This document shows, piece by piece, positions 48,600 to 61,807 of a stretch of DNA of 64,000 bases; positions within the stretch are counted from its first letter, which is position 1; every line of letters begins with the position of its first letter. The notes beneath the pieces were generated by a model. The model was not told where the DNA came from, made no database searches, and worked only from the letters and a program-made list of their open reading frames with translations. A program made the position numbers and the translations under genes. Where the stretch lies: assembly GCA_963966185.1 (NCBI GenBank), contig CAWZYM010000298.1, positions 118,501 to 182,500 on the forward strand, in the 5' to 3' direction. Source of the stretch: Rhabditoides inermis (lineage: Eukaryota; Nematoda; Chromadorea; Rhabditida; Rhabditidae).

Positions 48600-51270
48600 A
48601 TGCTGCGTCGTTCGACGCGCGCTCTCTCGAATGCGAACACGGCTGCGGTGGCGGTGGAGCAGCCGGCTGAGAAGAAGAGGCGAGTGAAGAAGGAGATCAA
48701 GGAGGAGCCGAGTGAGAACATCTCGGAGACAAAGACGCTAGTGACCAAGCAGGCGGTGAAGCAGGAGGTGAAAACCGAGCCGACCGACGAGTGTGCCTGC
48801 TCCACCACCGAGGAGACCAAGCCGGATGTGAAGCCTAAAGGTGAGTTAATTCATTCTGATTGACTTGTATTTCTCGTGTATGTTCAGCGTCTCGCAAGAA
48901 GGCCGTTGCGGAGGGCGAGAGCGACGAGCTGAAGCATATGCGACTCACTGTGAGCTTTTTATAATTTATACGTATCACTTACAACGTCTATGATTTTTGC
49001 AACGTCTATTCGTTTTCAAGAAATATGTTCTCAGCGAAATATGTTCAAGCGTTTTTCATCTGCAGGTCGGTCAACGCGTGCTCGACGCTGCTCAGACGGC
49101 CGGCAGCGACAAGATGCTCGGCGTGCACGTCAGCGCCGCCGGTACGGGGTTACTGTAAGTGGTATACTGTACCCATGACAGGTTCGCTGGAGCAGTCGAT
49201 CTACAACGCCACGTCAATTGGATGCAGGGCGTTCGCTCTGTTTCTCCGCAACCAGCGGCAGTGGGTGGCCAAGCCGATGGAGGAGGAGACTGTGCAGCGA
49301 TGGAACAGGGCAATGCTGGTCGGTACTCTTCACCTTCCTTTCCTTTCCTTTTCATATTTGTTTTACACTGTGTCTCTTCCTTTCTTTCATGTTGTTGTGA
49401 TTGCGGTGTGATTGCGGTCACGTATAACAATTCGGATAGATCTCTGACTCTACACTGTGTTCTGAATTGCGTCAGTAACCTACCGTCGCAGGAGACTTGC
49501 TTCCCGGTGTCGCAGATCCTTCCGCATGGCTCGTACCTCATGAACCCTGGATCGCCCGACCAGGAGAAGCTCGAAAAGGTATCTGGGAAATTCATTTAAT
49601 TAGTTCTCTTGTTGAATATTATAGAAAATTTGTTTGTTCTGTTGTCGCTATTTATGGCTATTATTTGAGAATGAGAATAGCTTTTCTCAGACGCGCGCTG
49701 CGATGCTGGATGAGTGTCAGAGGGCGGAGCGGCTCGGCATACAGCTGTACAACTTCCATCCTGGTACTCTCTCTCTCCCTCTCTCTCTCTCTCCTCTGTC
49801 TCTCTCTCATCTTTCTCTCCTCGCCTCTCTCTCTCTCTCCCCTCTCTCCCCCCCCTTTCCCTCTCTCTCTACTCTGTTATATCTACCATATAGGGTATTC
49901 TCCCCGTTCACGGTACGCTTGTTCATTCGCCGCATATTTTCCAGACAGCATTTCATCGCGTTTGGTCGCACTATCGGTCCGCGCGGGATCATTCGACCGC
50001 GCAATTCGCGCGCATGGCGGTCTGATTTTCGGGAAATGTGGGACATTTGCAAATCAAATGAAGCAGATCGGAGCACTTTCCGGAGTTAATAACTTCGTTC
50101 AGAAATTTTCTAATTTTTTGTCCTCTGGACAGAGGAATACTGATACCGTTCGCAAGAGATTGTCGGCTCGGTTTTGTTGATATCGTTACTCCAGAATTTA
50201 TAAATCACGAAAAACCTCCAAAATGCATAGCTTCAATAGGTGATTCAGTGTTTCTCTAATAACTTTGTTCAAACTCAACCGTAAAAAAATCAAATTTCTG
50301 GAGAGTGAACCTATGGGTACTACCAACAAATTGTCGGCTCGATATTTGTGATTTTTTTTTGGAAAGTGCTCAATTGAGCTCAAAAACATCAAAAAACGTT
50401 TTTCGACGTCATTTTCTCATTGTCTGGGTCGTGTCTGGGACGATCGAGATAATTGCGTACCGTGAAAATGGGAAATACCCTATATACCTTGATTAAATAT
50501 CGATTTATTGATTTCGATTACTCAAGGTTCGACGACCGGTTCGTGCACCCGCGAGGAGTGCCTGCGGACAGTAGCCGAGACTATCAACTACATTATCGAC
50601 AACACCACCAGCATATGCATGGGTAAGGGTTACTGTATTTGGAAAATGATGAACTGTACAGGGGTTACTGTATTTGGAAAGTAGTGTACTGTAGTCGATC
50701 TATGCAGGGTTACCATTGACAACATTTCAGTTATCGAGACGATGGCGGGGCAGGGTCACACGGTCGGCGGCAAGTTCGAGGAGGTACGGTGTTCATGAAA
50801 TCATTCAATCAATAAATCGATAATGCTCACTCAGATCCGCGACATGATCGCCCTGGTCTCGAATAAGTCAAGGGTGGGAGTGTGCATCGACACCTGCCAC
50901 ATCTTCGCCGCCGGTGAGTTCGGGGTACTGTAGTTACTGTACTGTGTATGAGTTTACATTTACATTAGCCGTATTGCAGGTTACGACATCCGCACCCGTG
51001 ATTCGTACGACGCGACGATGACTTCCTTCGGAGAGGTGGTCGGGTTCGGATACCTCAAGGCTCTGCACATCAACGATTCCAAGGGTACGGTAGTGTGAAT
51101 CTGGAGTGGATTACTGTGGTTGACAGTGGTGTATTGTATCATCTGTGTTGTTGAGGTGAGCTGGGCTGTCACCTCGACCGACACGAGTTTATCGGAAAGG
51201 GGAAGATCGGCAGGGACGCGTTTGGGTTCATTATGAACGACGAAAGGTGAGTGACTATCCCCCCTCCCCC

Positions 51271-51301
<31 letters not shown>

Positions 51302-51498
51302 CTCTTCCTCTCACCTCTATCCCCTTTTTCATTTCCAGGTTCGCCGGTCTGCCGCTCATCTTGGAGACTCCGGACAACGGACAGTATCCCGATGAGATGC
51401 GCGGCATGTACGGTGCGTATGGGCGGGGCTTGAGTGGGCGGGGCATGACTGGTACTGCCGCGCGTGTCATGTTCTTATTAGTTGATAATGATGCGTGA
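48600..51498 (+). CDS. apn-1: Endonuclease IV-type AP endonuclease
   Basis: Twelve exons (48600-48840, 48888-48949, 49066-49141, 49182-49318, 49492-49578, 49691-49763, 50527-50622, 50731-50783, 50835-50913, 50980-51084, 51156-51246, 51339-51498) join in frame to 419 residues. A basic, Lys/Glu-rich N-terminal extension ([13 protein letters not shown]; nuclear signal) is typical of nematode APN-1. The AP2Ec TIM barrel has [99 protein letters not shown] and LILETPDNG, supplying the His/Asp/Glu ligands of the three zinc ions. It cleaves DNA at abasic sites in base excision repair. The last 25 or so residues run past a possible donor after GMYG (about 51414), so the C-terminus is uncertain. Intron 6 holds a MITE. 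Confidence 0.93.
49891..50482. mobile_element. 592-bp TA-flanked MITE in an apn-1 intron
   Basis: Inverted ends of about 28 bp (TAGGGTATTC...TTCACGGTACGC at the left; reverse complement TAGGGTATTT...TTCACGGTACGC at the right), flanked by TA on both sides. The interior repeats AGATTGTCGGCTCG-like segments and has no coding capacity. Tc1/mariner-type by its TA target. Confidence 0.8.
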
Positions 51499-52208
51499 TA
51501 TTTGCGAAGTGATCAGTTTTGGATGTGGAACATAACCTTTTCCAGTATCAACACATCTAATCACCGTCGAATGCACTTAGTGTTGTTAGAATGACTCTTT
51601 CTCTCGGAAGCAATACAGGATCCTTCGCAAACATTATAAACACAGAAACAAGTGATAACGGTAACGAGAAACGAGGGATCTTCCGGAAATGATTAAAAGC
51701 TAGTTTATTAACGTATTTTAACTTTACTTGTATGATTTGAGCTGCGTGGACCCGTGTGTGAGTGTGATATTGCTGTTGCTGTGGTGAGCCTCGGATGCGC
51801 GAGTGTGACATAGGAGGGTGTGAGTCTAAAGTAGCGGTCAGTTTCATCGAAACTCCCTTCGCTTCGAAAGTCCTTCGAAACACGAAACACGACAAAACAA
51901 CGCGTTTCAAAGACGTTTTGAAGTAGCTGTTTCGAATAGACTGACCACATCTCAAAAGGGCCTCGCTCAAAGCGCCTCTCCGAACAATCGCAAGCGCGCC
52001 TCGTTGTCCGCAACGTCGTACGCGAACGCGCCGCGACCTATAAATAGTACATTATGCTGATCCGAGTGAAAGTTATATCGCTGGGGTATGATCCATTCCA
52101 TTCGGACGGATGACAGAAACACGGAAGTAATAATAGTACTGGATAGGATAGTACAGGGAAGAGGATAATGAAAGTGACTGACCCCTGACAACGTCCCTTG
52201 TGCTGAGG
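51499..52208. other. Convergent 3' region between apn-1 and the GT31 gene
   Basis: Mostly untranslated. On the minus strand, 52048-51967 could be a last GT31 exon (ends VADNEARLRLFGEAL then stop, after a TATAG acceptor), but its phase does not fit the preceding exon as I read it. Confidence 0.4.
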
Positions 52209-53795
52209 CTACCGCTCCCCCCGGCCGCGTACATGGAGTAGTAATGGGTTGAGTGGAATGAAGCTCGCCCCCACCAGGCGGGCAAAGTGACCCGTCAGAT
52301 AGAAGTCATCCACCTACATAAAACGCACGTCGTCGTGATAGAACTTTGCGATCCGTGGAACCGATACAAGACTAGAGAATCACTAGTATCCAAGTTCCAC
52401 ATCCAATAATTATTCAACAAAAACACTCACAAATAGATAGGTGCTCATTGTGAACATCTGCTCGATGGCTGGCAGGAAATCAGTGGTTATGAAGAATGCG
52501 CCGCCACTGCAGTACGGGGGAAAGTTGTCCAGCGGGTACTCGGCGCGAGACAACTCCCTGCAAAAATGTTGCTCCATGATTCCATCCCAGTGTCACTTCT
52601 TCAAATCCACTACTAATTTGACACATCATTTGTTCAGAATCCAAAGTTTTTGATAAACAGTGCAAATACCGTTTTTGTCGGTATCTATTTTGATGAATCA
52701 CAGATACTAGTAGCAGTAGCATTTCACCTTATCGTTAGGTAAACGAAACAGTACTTGAATCTTGCTGAGACCAGACTCACCACTTTCCACCGTCTCGCTG
52801 CACTCTCACGTCATGCCACATGTAGCAAGCCACCGAGCGCGGAGTCGAGAATACGTTTTCTACTGGAACGTATAAGTTAGAAATGTTTCCTTGAAACGTT
52901 CGACCCACATTGCACCATTCTGTGAAGTGCGGCCATGTTGACAAAAATATCGTCGTCGGTCTTGAACACTTGCCGGACAGATGGAAGATGAGCGTTGATG
53001 TAGCGAATCCACGAAAAGGCCTGAATTCTGTCGTGGTAACATGGGCTGGTGAGAATCGAAACCACTTTTATAGTGATGTTTTCGTAGTGGTCGACGAAGT
53101 CTGACTGGAGTATGTCTCCGTAGAGCGAGTACTCCTCGGCCACTGTCTCCTCGTCACTCGTATTCGCCGACCGACCCAGAACGAACACCAGACGCCACGA
53201 CATCTAAAAATGTGTGTTTCCATCTTTGCTTCTGTGTGTTCCACTCACTTTTTCGAAATACGTTGTGCTACCGTACGTCCTTTCGGATCACATCGCGTTT
53301 CTCCGAGTGATGAACAGCGGAGTGAACGACGAGCAGACGAATCGGGTTCGTCCCCTCTTCGATTGTTGGATGCAATAGCACTGGGAACGGTCGCACTCTC
53401 TGAAGAACATTTTCATTTAGCTCTTGCACTTTCACCATGCTCTGAAAACCGTGACTCATCAAGACTGTATGCTACAGTGCTTTGATATTTCATGAGCGTG
53501 CCAGATGCCGCGATATTTGCAGTGAATGTGAATATGAATCACGGTGTTTGATACGAGCTTTCTAGTACTAGCGATGTGGTGGCACTCACTGGGTCATAAA
53601 TGGCATAGTCGACTGCGATGGAGCGAATGTGTGGTTGGGCTGGCGGCCGGGTGAGGAGTAGGTAGAGGGAGAAGGAACAGGAGACAACGAGGAGGAGAGA
53701 GAGGATCAGGGGCACGTGGGGTATCCTGCAAAAGTGTTGGTTCTCGCATTCGGCTGATCCGCTCACCGTATCCGCACCCCTCCAATCCTGATCAT
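52209..53795 (-). CDS. GT31 beta-1,3-galactosyltransferase-like enzyme
   Basis: Exons 53795-53767, 53725-53590, 53441-53277, 53203-52909, 52862-52781, 52557-52431 and 52313-52209 join in frame to 312 residues. A signal anchor (VPLILSLLLVVSCSFSLYLLL) marks a type II Golgi protein. The GT31 domain shows HHSEKRDVIRKD, MSWRLVFVLGRS, YGDILQSDFVDHYENITIK, the metal-binding DDD in VFKTDDDIFVN, YPLDNFPPYCSGGAFFIT and VDDFYLTG in place of the usual EDV.(V/T)G. Such enzymes add galactose or GlcNAc to glycolipids or glycoproteins; C. elegans relatives include BRE-2/BRE-5. The acceptor cannot be inferred. The last exon soon meets a stop after a Pro/Leu/Arg-rich stretch; the +1 frame stays open, so the true 3' end may differ or be frameshifted. 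Confidence 0.8.
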
Positions 53796-56181
53796 TGTCG
53801 ATCGAGTGGAGTGCACGTGTTTCCGCGGAGCGTTATGCTTCTGTATGGCGTTTCATTGAATATTGAGTTGAAATGTTTTGAGAGGTTGAGAGGTGGATTG
53901 TTTTTGAATTTTCAATTTCAGACAGATTTCAAACATTGTGTGTTTCAAGGAATATAAGTCATAGAAGTAAACAGTAGACTCACAGTAACCACGGAGTCAT
54001 CACTGGCAGTGGATAGGGAGTCGGAAGACGCGTCCATATCACACATGAATGTCTTCTGGTATGGCAGCGAGCCGTCGCTCTCGACCGCTGATGGCTTGTC
54101 CGCTCGCCATTTCATCTCTGCCAATCTAACATCAATTCAGATCAATACACAAACACTCCAGTGCGAAACGACCCAAAACACGACGTACAGACAAAATAAG
54201 CACATGCGTGAACTCACGCATTCCATGAATATGACACACATGTGCAGGTGGCAGACACAAACATGCATTGTGACTTGTGACGTTGGAATGCGGATAATGT
54301 ATAATAATATCACGGCGAGTTACAGCATTAATGTATTAGTGCGAAGTGTGAGTACGTAATAAACACACGACTGGACTGTGAACTACCGCGATTACGAGTT
54401 TCGACAGAGGATTAGAGTGACCTGTGGCATCATCAAAGCTACCTAAAATGTATGCGAGCGAACATTGATTTTAGATTTCATCGAGCTCAATCTGCTCAAT
54501 AAAACTATTACGTAAACGCGGTTTCCAGTTACGCGCGGGAGGCAATTGTGTGTCAATAGAGTGCGATGCAGAAAGAACATAGCATACGGAATAGATGAAT
54601 GGCTATGTGCGCGTATATTGATCTCACAAACACATACGCACGCTTGTTCGAAGGAATACGGAATGCGGATTCACGGAATGGGAAACAGTGCAGGCTGGAG
54701 AGAGAGAGTTGGCACAGCCGTTTCCTCCCCACATCAGAGTGGTAGATGCGATGATGCATTGTGCCTCTCTTACATTGTTTTCCGAGAGAAGGAATTGTAT
54801 CAAAGAATAACGGCAAAAATACAAAAGTATCCATTAGCGGAGACATAAGCTGGCGCTGAGAGTTGTGAGAGTGAATGAGTGGGGATTGCGAGAGAATGGC
54901 AACCCTGCCATTTGACTCTCACCACATCTCGGATGGATGCATCCACGCAATACGATATTATGTGCAATTAGGATTTTATGTCGACGTGCGAAAAAAAACT
55001 ATGCGACATCGATTCGCTGTGGAGGGAAATCAGAGAGATGGACGTGGTCTGCCAACACTCACTCATACACTCACATCACATACACAGAGGCATTCCCTAT
55101 TTGATCTGGGCTTATCAGACATATTCACTCTCGCAGTGAGTATTGTGAGTGTGCAACCTGTTTGCACTAGGTAGTAAGAGACACATATTGTTGATTATGA
55201 TCGACACATAGTTCAGGGAAAGGACGATAAGCAAACTGCTTGTAAACAGACATGTTGCGAAAGAGCATAAACAAAGGGATAGGAGAGCGTGGGCGGAGCA
55301 CAATAGCACTGTCCACAGACTCTGTCTGCCAGCGAAGATTGATTGAAAGTGTGTGTCTGGAATGGTTACAGAATGGAAATTTATGCATCGTACAGAAAAC
55401 GCGTCACTATGTCTGAGAAACAAGGTTTTCTTATGTTAGATGTTGATAGTATGAACAATGAACATTTTAGAAAGTATTATTTACAACAGTTTTTTTCGAT
55501 ACAAATAACGTTGGATTGTTGTATAGCGTAGGCTGACAAGTAGTGATTGCATTAACTTTTATGCTCTCCTCAGGCTGACTGAGTGGAGTGAAGTCGTTAA
55601 CGTGGAGTGAACTTGTGACTACGTGTCACTTGACGGATTATTGGCATGTCTTATTCTGGATTTATAGAGTCTAGAGTATTAGTAAGATTCACATTTCAGA
55701 GCAGACCGAGAAGTGATCTGTGGAGGAGAAACAGGAGAACGACCGGCGAAGACTTCAATAATTCAAATACGTTTCTATATAAACTTACGAATTACGAAAT
55801 TACTTACGTTACTTACTACACTATAACTTTTGTATGTATGTTTGTTTGTGAGTGACGCCTGTAAATACACTGATTCATCATAAACGTCTATTCAAGTTTT
55901 CTAAATACATATTCGAACACGTTTCAAACGATATAGGAGATCGATAGACTGATAGGGAAGCCGAAGCGAGAAAAATTGTGAATAATATAACTTCCGCCTT
56001 CTCTTCCGGCATTAATCGAAATCCGCATTAGAACTCGCGATTCACACTTACTCTTCCTAAAGAGAGGAAGGAAATCGAGATAAAATATCAGCGTGTTCTT
56101 TGACACACAGCACTCAAAACAACACGTACATATATCTCAATTGTTTTTTTTATAAATTTCATATTGCGTGCAAAAATCCCG
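53796..56181. other. 2.4-kb spacer upstream of the GT31 gene; no gene seen
   Basis: No exon with recognisable domain, tRNA or transposon end on either strand. It contains the GT31 promoter region and the 3' flank of the ABC transporter. Confidence 0.5.
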
Positions 56182-59100
56182 TCATTTGGAGTGCAGCTCC
56201 TGACTTCTGCACAACGCCGCGTAGCGCCCGCCCAATGAAAGCAGCTCACTGTGGGTGCCGGATTCCGCCTGGAAAGGTCATATTCTTTCTCCTCACCATC
56301 TCTTGTAAAATTATGGCCCATAAGTTTCACTCATTATATAATACAAAACTAGAATAAATCAGATAATTCTCTGACGGTTCTGTTTCTAATTTTCAGTCTC
56401 AGAATTCAGAATTCTTACCAAAATTTATTTTGTCACGCACTCACCACTCTTCCGTTCTCGATGTAGTATATGTTGTGTGAGTGTTGGATGGTCGACAGCC
56501 GATGTGCAATCGAGATGGTCGTTCGACCCTCGGCCGCAGATGACAGGGCAGATTGTACTATCTAATTTCGTCTATTATCGATATATTGATTGCTTCATCG
56601 ATTCACCTGCTCGCTTTCCGTGTCTAGCGCACTTGTAGCCTCATCGAGTAGAAGCACTTTCGGTTTGCTGGAATTATCATGACGTCATGACATCGCCTCT
56701 AATAAACAATAGTTTTCCTTATTTTTCGAAACTCGCTACAGTGTCGGACATTTCGGGAACATGTCTTCGTCACATAGCGAGTCAAATGAAAAGTTACATC
56801 TAAGAGTCTAATAGATTACGTGATTACGTGAAACGTATTTGAATTGTTTACGTTTAAACATAAATGATGCGAATACAAAAGTTAACTTCGTTTGTTGCTC
56901 CAATACGGTGAATAACGTTTTGATTTTCACTAACAAAAATCGATTAGCAAAAAAGTTAATAATAGTATTTTACCGTATGAGCGCCCTCGCGATGGCTATC
57001 CGCTGTTTCTGTCCGCCCGACAACTGACGACCCTTCTCGCCCACATCTGTGTCGTAGCCCTGAGAGAGTGGTTAGGAGGGAGAGAGGGAGAGAGAGATGA
57101 GAGAGAGAGAGAGAGAGAGAGATCTGTACCAGTGGCATCTGTTCGATGAACCGGGCAGCGTTCGCTGCTCGACACGCTGTCTGCACGTCCGAGAGAGTGG
57201 CGCTGGAATGCATATTAGTGAATACATAGACACAGTGACTGCTCACCATCCACTCCCAGAGCAACGTTTTCGAAGATCGAACCTCTGTAGAAAAATATGG
57301 TTACGAGTTACGAACGATGTAACAGGAACAATACATTAAGCAAACAACATAGCAGATGAAGAAGCTACAGTTTTGCAGCACTGATAATCCTTATCAATGA
57401 AGATACCTGAACAGTACTGGCTCCTGTCCGACCAGTGCGATCTGTCTTCGCAGCTGCGAGAGAGGCAGTGAGGAGATGCTGTGCGAGTCCAGGTCCTGCA
57501 CGGAATGTATGGGTACGGTATTAGTTCATTCAAAACAACATTTAGAACAGTTTACTCACGATCCGTCCCTTTTCGCATTCGTAGTATCGTTCAAGGAGTG
57601 AGATGATGGTTGACTTGCCGCACCCACTTTCCCCCACCTAGGAACATTGTGATATACGATACACGTATGAGAATACGTTTCGCTTACCAGCGCGATGGAG
57701 TGATGCGCTGGTGCGGACAGCGAGAGACAGTCGGATACCTGTGTATTCGTTATACGGTTCATCAGCAGAGTATAGCATGAAGCAATCGCTATTGGTAATC
57801 AGCAGATGCTCGCTATCGGTAATCAGCAACGAGTGGAAACTTTTAAAATTCAGATTCACCTTGAGATGCGGTCTAGTGGGATAGGCGAAGCTCACGTTGC
57901 GCACATCCACGCTCCCATGAACTGGAAATCGATAATCAATCGATAACGTAACGAGATTTCACTCACTGTTTCTTTTTCCTCTACGGCTATCTGCTCTGCT
58001 TCTCGCTCCTCTCCTATCAATGCGAACAGCTGTTGGCAGGCGGACGAGGCTCGGATGACGTCATTGAAACCAGATGAACCGAAGATGACCGCCCAAGCGG
58101 ACAGGTGACGCACGACATGGAACTAAAGGAGTTGGCATAAGTCCCGCCCCCTCTAGCCCCGCCCACCCACATCGAAACGTCGGAGGCGTTAAACTGTCCG
58201 TGGTAGATGAGTGAGACACCGATGCAGGCAGAACAGAAATCCGAGAAGAAGATGACAGATTGTGTGATTGCGAACGACAGCGACTGATAGCAGGTGATCT
58301 GAAAGGGAGAGAGTGAGAGAGTGAGAGAGAGCGAGAGAGAGGGGGGAGGAGATTACCTTTCTATTGTACCTGTCTCCCATCCTCTGCGCAGCTGCATATT
58401 TTTCTTGGAAATACCCTTCTACAGTGAGCAGTTGAATTGTCCGTGCGTTTTCGAAAACTTCGATTGCCAGCTGGAAATCATCGGATTATCGATTTATCGA
58501 TTTTCCTTCACCTCAGACGTCTTGTCGACTTCAGCAAGCCGCTGAAGGTTCTTCTGCGTAAATATGGTTAGCAGAATGAAGGTGAAAATGAGCACTGAAA
58601 AGAGAGGAAGTAAGCTACGCCCCGTTTAGCCCCGCCCTTTGAGACCACCCACCGAGTATGGTGCAGAGTGTGGTGATTCCATTCGGCCAGCAGAAAGTGA
58701 ATGCGAGTGCGATAATGGCGACCAGCGCAGACACACTCTCCACTATCAACTGCATACGGAAGTCGAGCGCCTTAAGAGTAAGCTCCGCCCCCTTCAGCCC
58801 CGCCCACTCACCGCCTGACTGTTCGGGGCTTCCTGCGCCAGTGTGCTGATCGCCTAGGATAGTGATTGCTATCAATTGATAGATCAATATGACAGTACCT
58901 TTTCCGGCGAGTTTTCCGGTTGATCAAAGTATGCCTGGTTTCGGTAGATCAGGCTTCTGAGATATGAAACTTAGAGTGAGTAATACCAAATTACAAAACA
59001 AAACAAAAAAATCTACCCCATGACTTTGCGGCGGATATTGTTGACGACTCTAATCGACGACCAGCCACTGAGAAACGTCTGAAAATGTATACGTTTGTAA

Positions 59101-61754
59101 CTGTTATCAATTTTCACAGACAGTATAAAATTCAATTCACTAAAATATACACAATCTTAGTATATTTATATAAGAACAGAATGAATCCAATTTGTAAATA
59201 TTGTTGCAAATTATATTATAAAGCAGAATACGCTTCAAGTATAAGGTACAATCTTGTGATGACCGATTTTACTGATATCATATATTTACATTTTGTATAC
59301 CTCTAGGAATAGAAACAGCCAGCAGGAGAAGCCCGACAAAATCGATATTCCGATCGATATCCACATTGGCGCTTGATAGTCGTCCGCTGATTTTTCGAGG
59401 GCGATGAAAGCGATCTGAAACGTGTCACAAAATGATTAAGCGATACGTATAGTAGGGTCGTACCAGCAATACTACAGTGAGTAGTGGCAGCTCCAGGCCT
59501 CGCAGTAGACTGCTCACAAATGTGGCTGGAACGTAACAAGTAATGAAACGTATACCTTGTGAAACGTACCTGCAACGATGTGGTTTGAGCCTTTGGCGCT
59601 GCGGTAGAAGCGACTGAGCGAGCCGTTCCAGAAACATTTGATCTGAACGAGGCGAAACGTAACAGGGATATGTGAAACGTAACGAACCTCTTTGGCAAGC
59701 CGAGACTCTCTGCTACGTTTCGTGAATAGATTAGTGGGATAGTCGATTGAGCCAGTGACGCTCTTGCGTTTCTCCCTGAAAAGAAATATGAAGAGAGAGA
59801 GAGAGAGAGAGAGAGATAGAATCTTACTTTGTAGTGAGCACCTCCTTGGTTCTCTTTCGGATCACCGGTTCTCTTTCCGAAAAAGAGTCCTCCAATGGTC
59901 CGGATGGAGTGCGTGTTGATTCCATGTCTAGCTGAAGGGTACTGTACTTTGAATATCCAGATATACCGTACCCTCTGACACTTTGCCATAGTCTGAAACG
60001 GTCCGGGAACTCGTAAGAGATCCTCAAAAGTTCCTGAAATTGTAATACAGTAACCCCACATGTACAGTACCCACCTGTCTGTACTATCCTTCCCTTCTTG
60101 ATGACGTGTATGGTGTCGACGTGTTTGAGAGTGATGAGTCGATGGGCGATGACGACTGTCGTTCGACCGATTGAGGCGCGTTGCAGAGCAGACTGGAAGG
60201 ATGTGTAGGAACTTGTTACAAGTAACTGGAATAAAACGTTTCACGAGCACTGTATCACACGAAATCACGAGAGAAGGCAATCGTCCCTTCTTCAAGACAA
60301 AGTTATGATAATACCTGCACAACAGCCTCGCTCGTCGTATCCAGCGCACTCGTCGCCTCATCCAGAAGAAGCAACTTCGGCTCGCCTGCAACACTCCGCC
60401 CACATAGACCACGCCCTCTCTCGCCCTGCCCACTCACCGGCAATAGCCCTGGCGATGGCTATCCTCTGTTTCTGGCCGCCTGAGAGCGAGACGCCGCCAG
60501 TGCCGATGGGAGTCGAGTAGCCCTGAGGTGTGTGATGTATTTATTGATTTTTCTATGAACAATCATTTTTCGAGCTTCAGTAACGGTAAGCATGGGTGAA
60601 CTACGTTACACACAGCGCATAAAGTTTGCAGGTGATCTCGGCTACAATGTGAATGTAGCTGTTTGTTACTAGAAATATGAAATGTAAAATCTCATTCAGA
60701 AGAAAACCCTCACTTGCTCCAGTTGCTGGATGAAATCGTGGGCGTTCGCTACCCTCGCAGCTGCCTCGATCTTCTCGTCGGATATCGGACTGAACAAGTA
60801 ATCATAAGTATAGTACCCTGATAGTTCAAACGTACAGTAACCCATATCACAATACAGTACTACCGAACCACATGTCAAAGTACAGTATCCCGTACCGTCC
60901 AGCCGGATGTTGTCGCGGATGGTACCGTGGAAGAGACACGGCTCCTGCTGCACGTAGCCGATGCAAGAGCGAAGCCAGCGCTGCGAGGGAGGGAACTCTC
61001 TCTCTCTCCCTCTCCCTCTCTCTTTCTCTCTATTCCTTTCTCTCCCCCCTCTCTCTTTTTCTCTATCCCCCTCTCTCTACCTCTCTCCTTCCCTACCTTG
61101 TCCACTTTCCTGATATCCCTCTCGTCCAGTAGAACCTCTCCAGTGAACGAATCATACAGACGAGTCAGCAGGGCCGATCTGACAGTACAAAAGTAATCAC
61201 AGTACAGTAATCTACAGTGGTGAAGTACAGTACTCTCTAATCCCGCTCACCGATGTGCTCTTTCCGCACCCGCTCTCTCCCACAAAGGCGATCGTCTCCC
61301 CGGTTGCGCCACCCAGGAGACACCTGGCAATACGTTTATTGATAAAATACGTAGGATTGTGTTTTAACATGTTGCGCAAAAGTCATGCAATCACGAAAAT
61401 GATATCCACTTCATTTAGGTATGCACATGTGCATTCATCCACGATCAGTGGTAGCTTGAGAATAGAATAGTATAATAGCACGATGATAAAACGTTTTTGT
61501 TGAGCTTGTGGTTGCTACGTCTCAGCTCAGGTTCTAATTGTAAGAAGGTGGGGCGTTCTCGGGTGATTATTCTACCGTTTTGATTATTCTACACTCATTG
61601 TGCAGACAACACTGTATTGACAGAATCATATGCCATACCTTTCAGCACCCTCTTCCTCCTCGTTGGATATCGGAACTGGACGTCGCGGAACTCCAGACGG
61701 CCCTTCACGTCGAACGTCTCACCCGGTACGTCGTCGGAGTGCTTCTGAAAGAAC

Positions 61755-61807
<53 letters not shown>

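Noticed and set aside
51967..52048. Certain last exon of the GT31 gene
   Set aside because: The C-terminal sequence looks plausible but its phase does not match the preceding exon, so it was left out of the model and recorded only as an alternative.
54546..54848. Overlapping open frames in the GT31 upstream spacer
   Set aside because: Opposing frames with no domain, signal or splice support; treated as chance.
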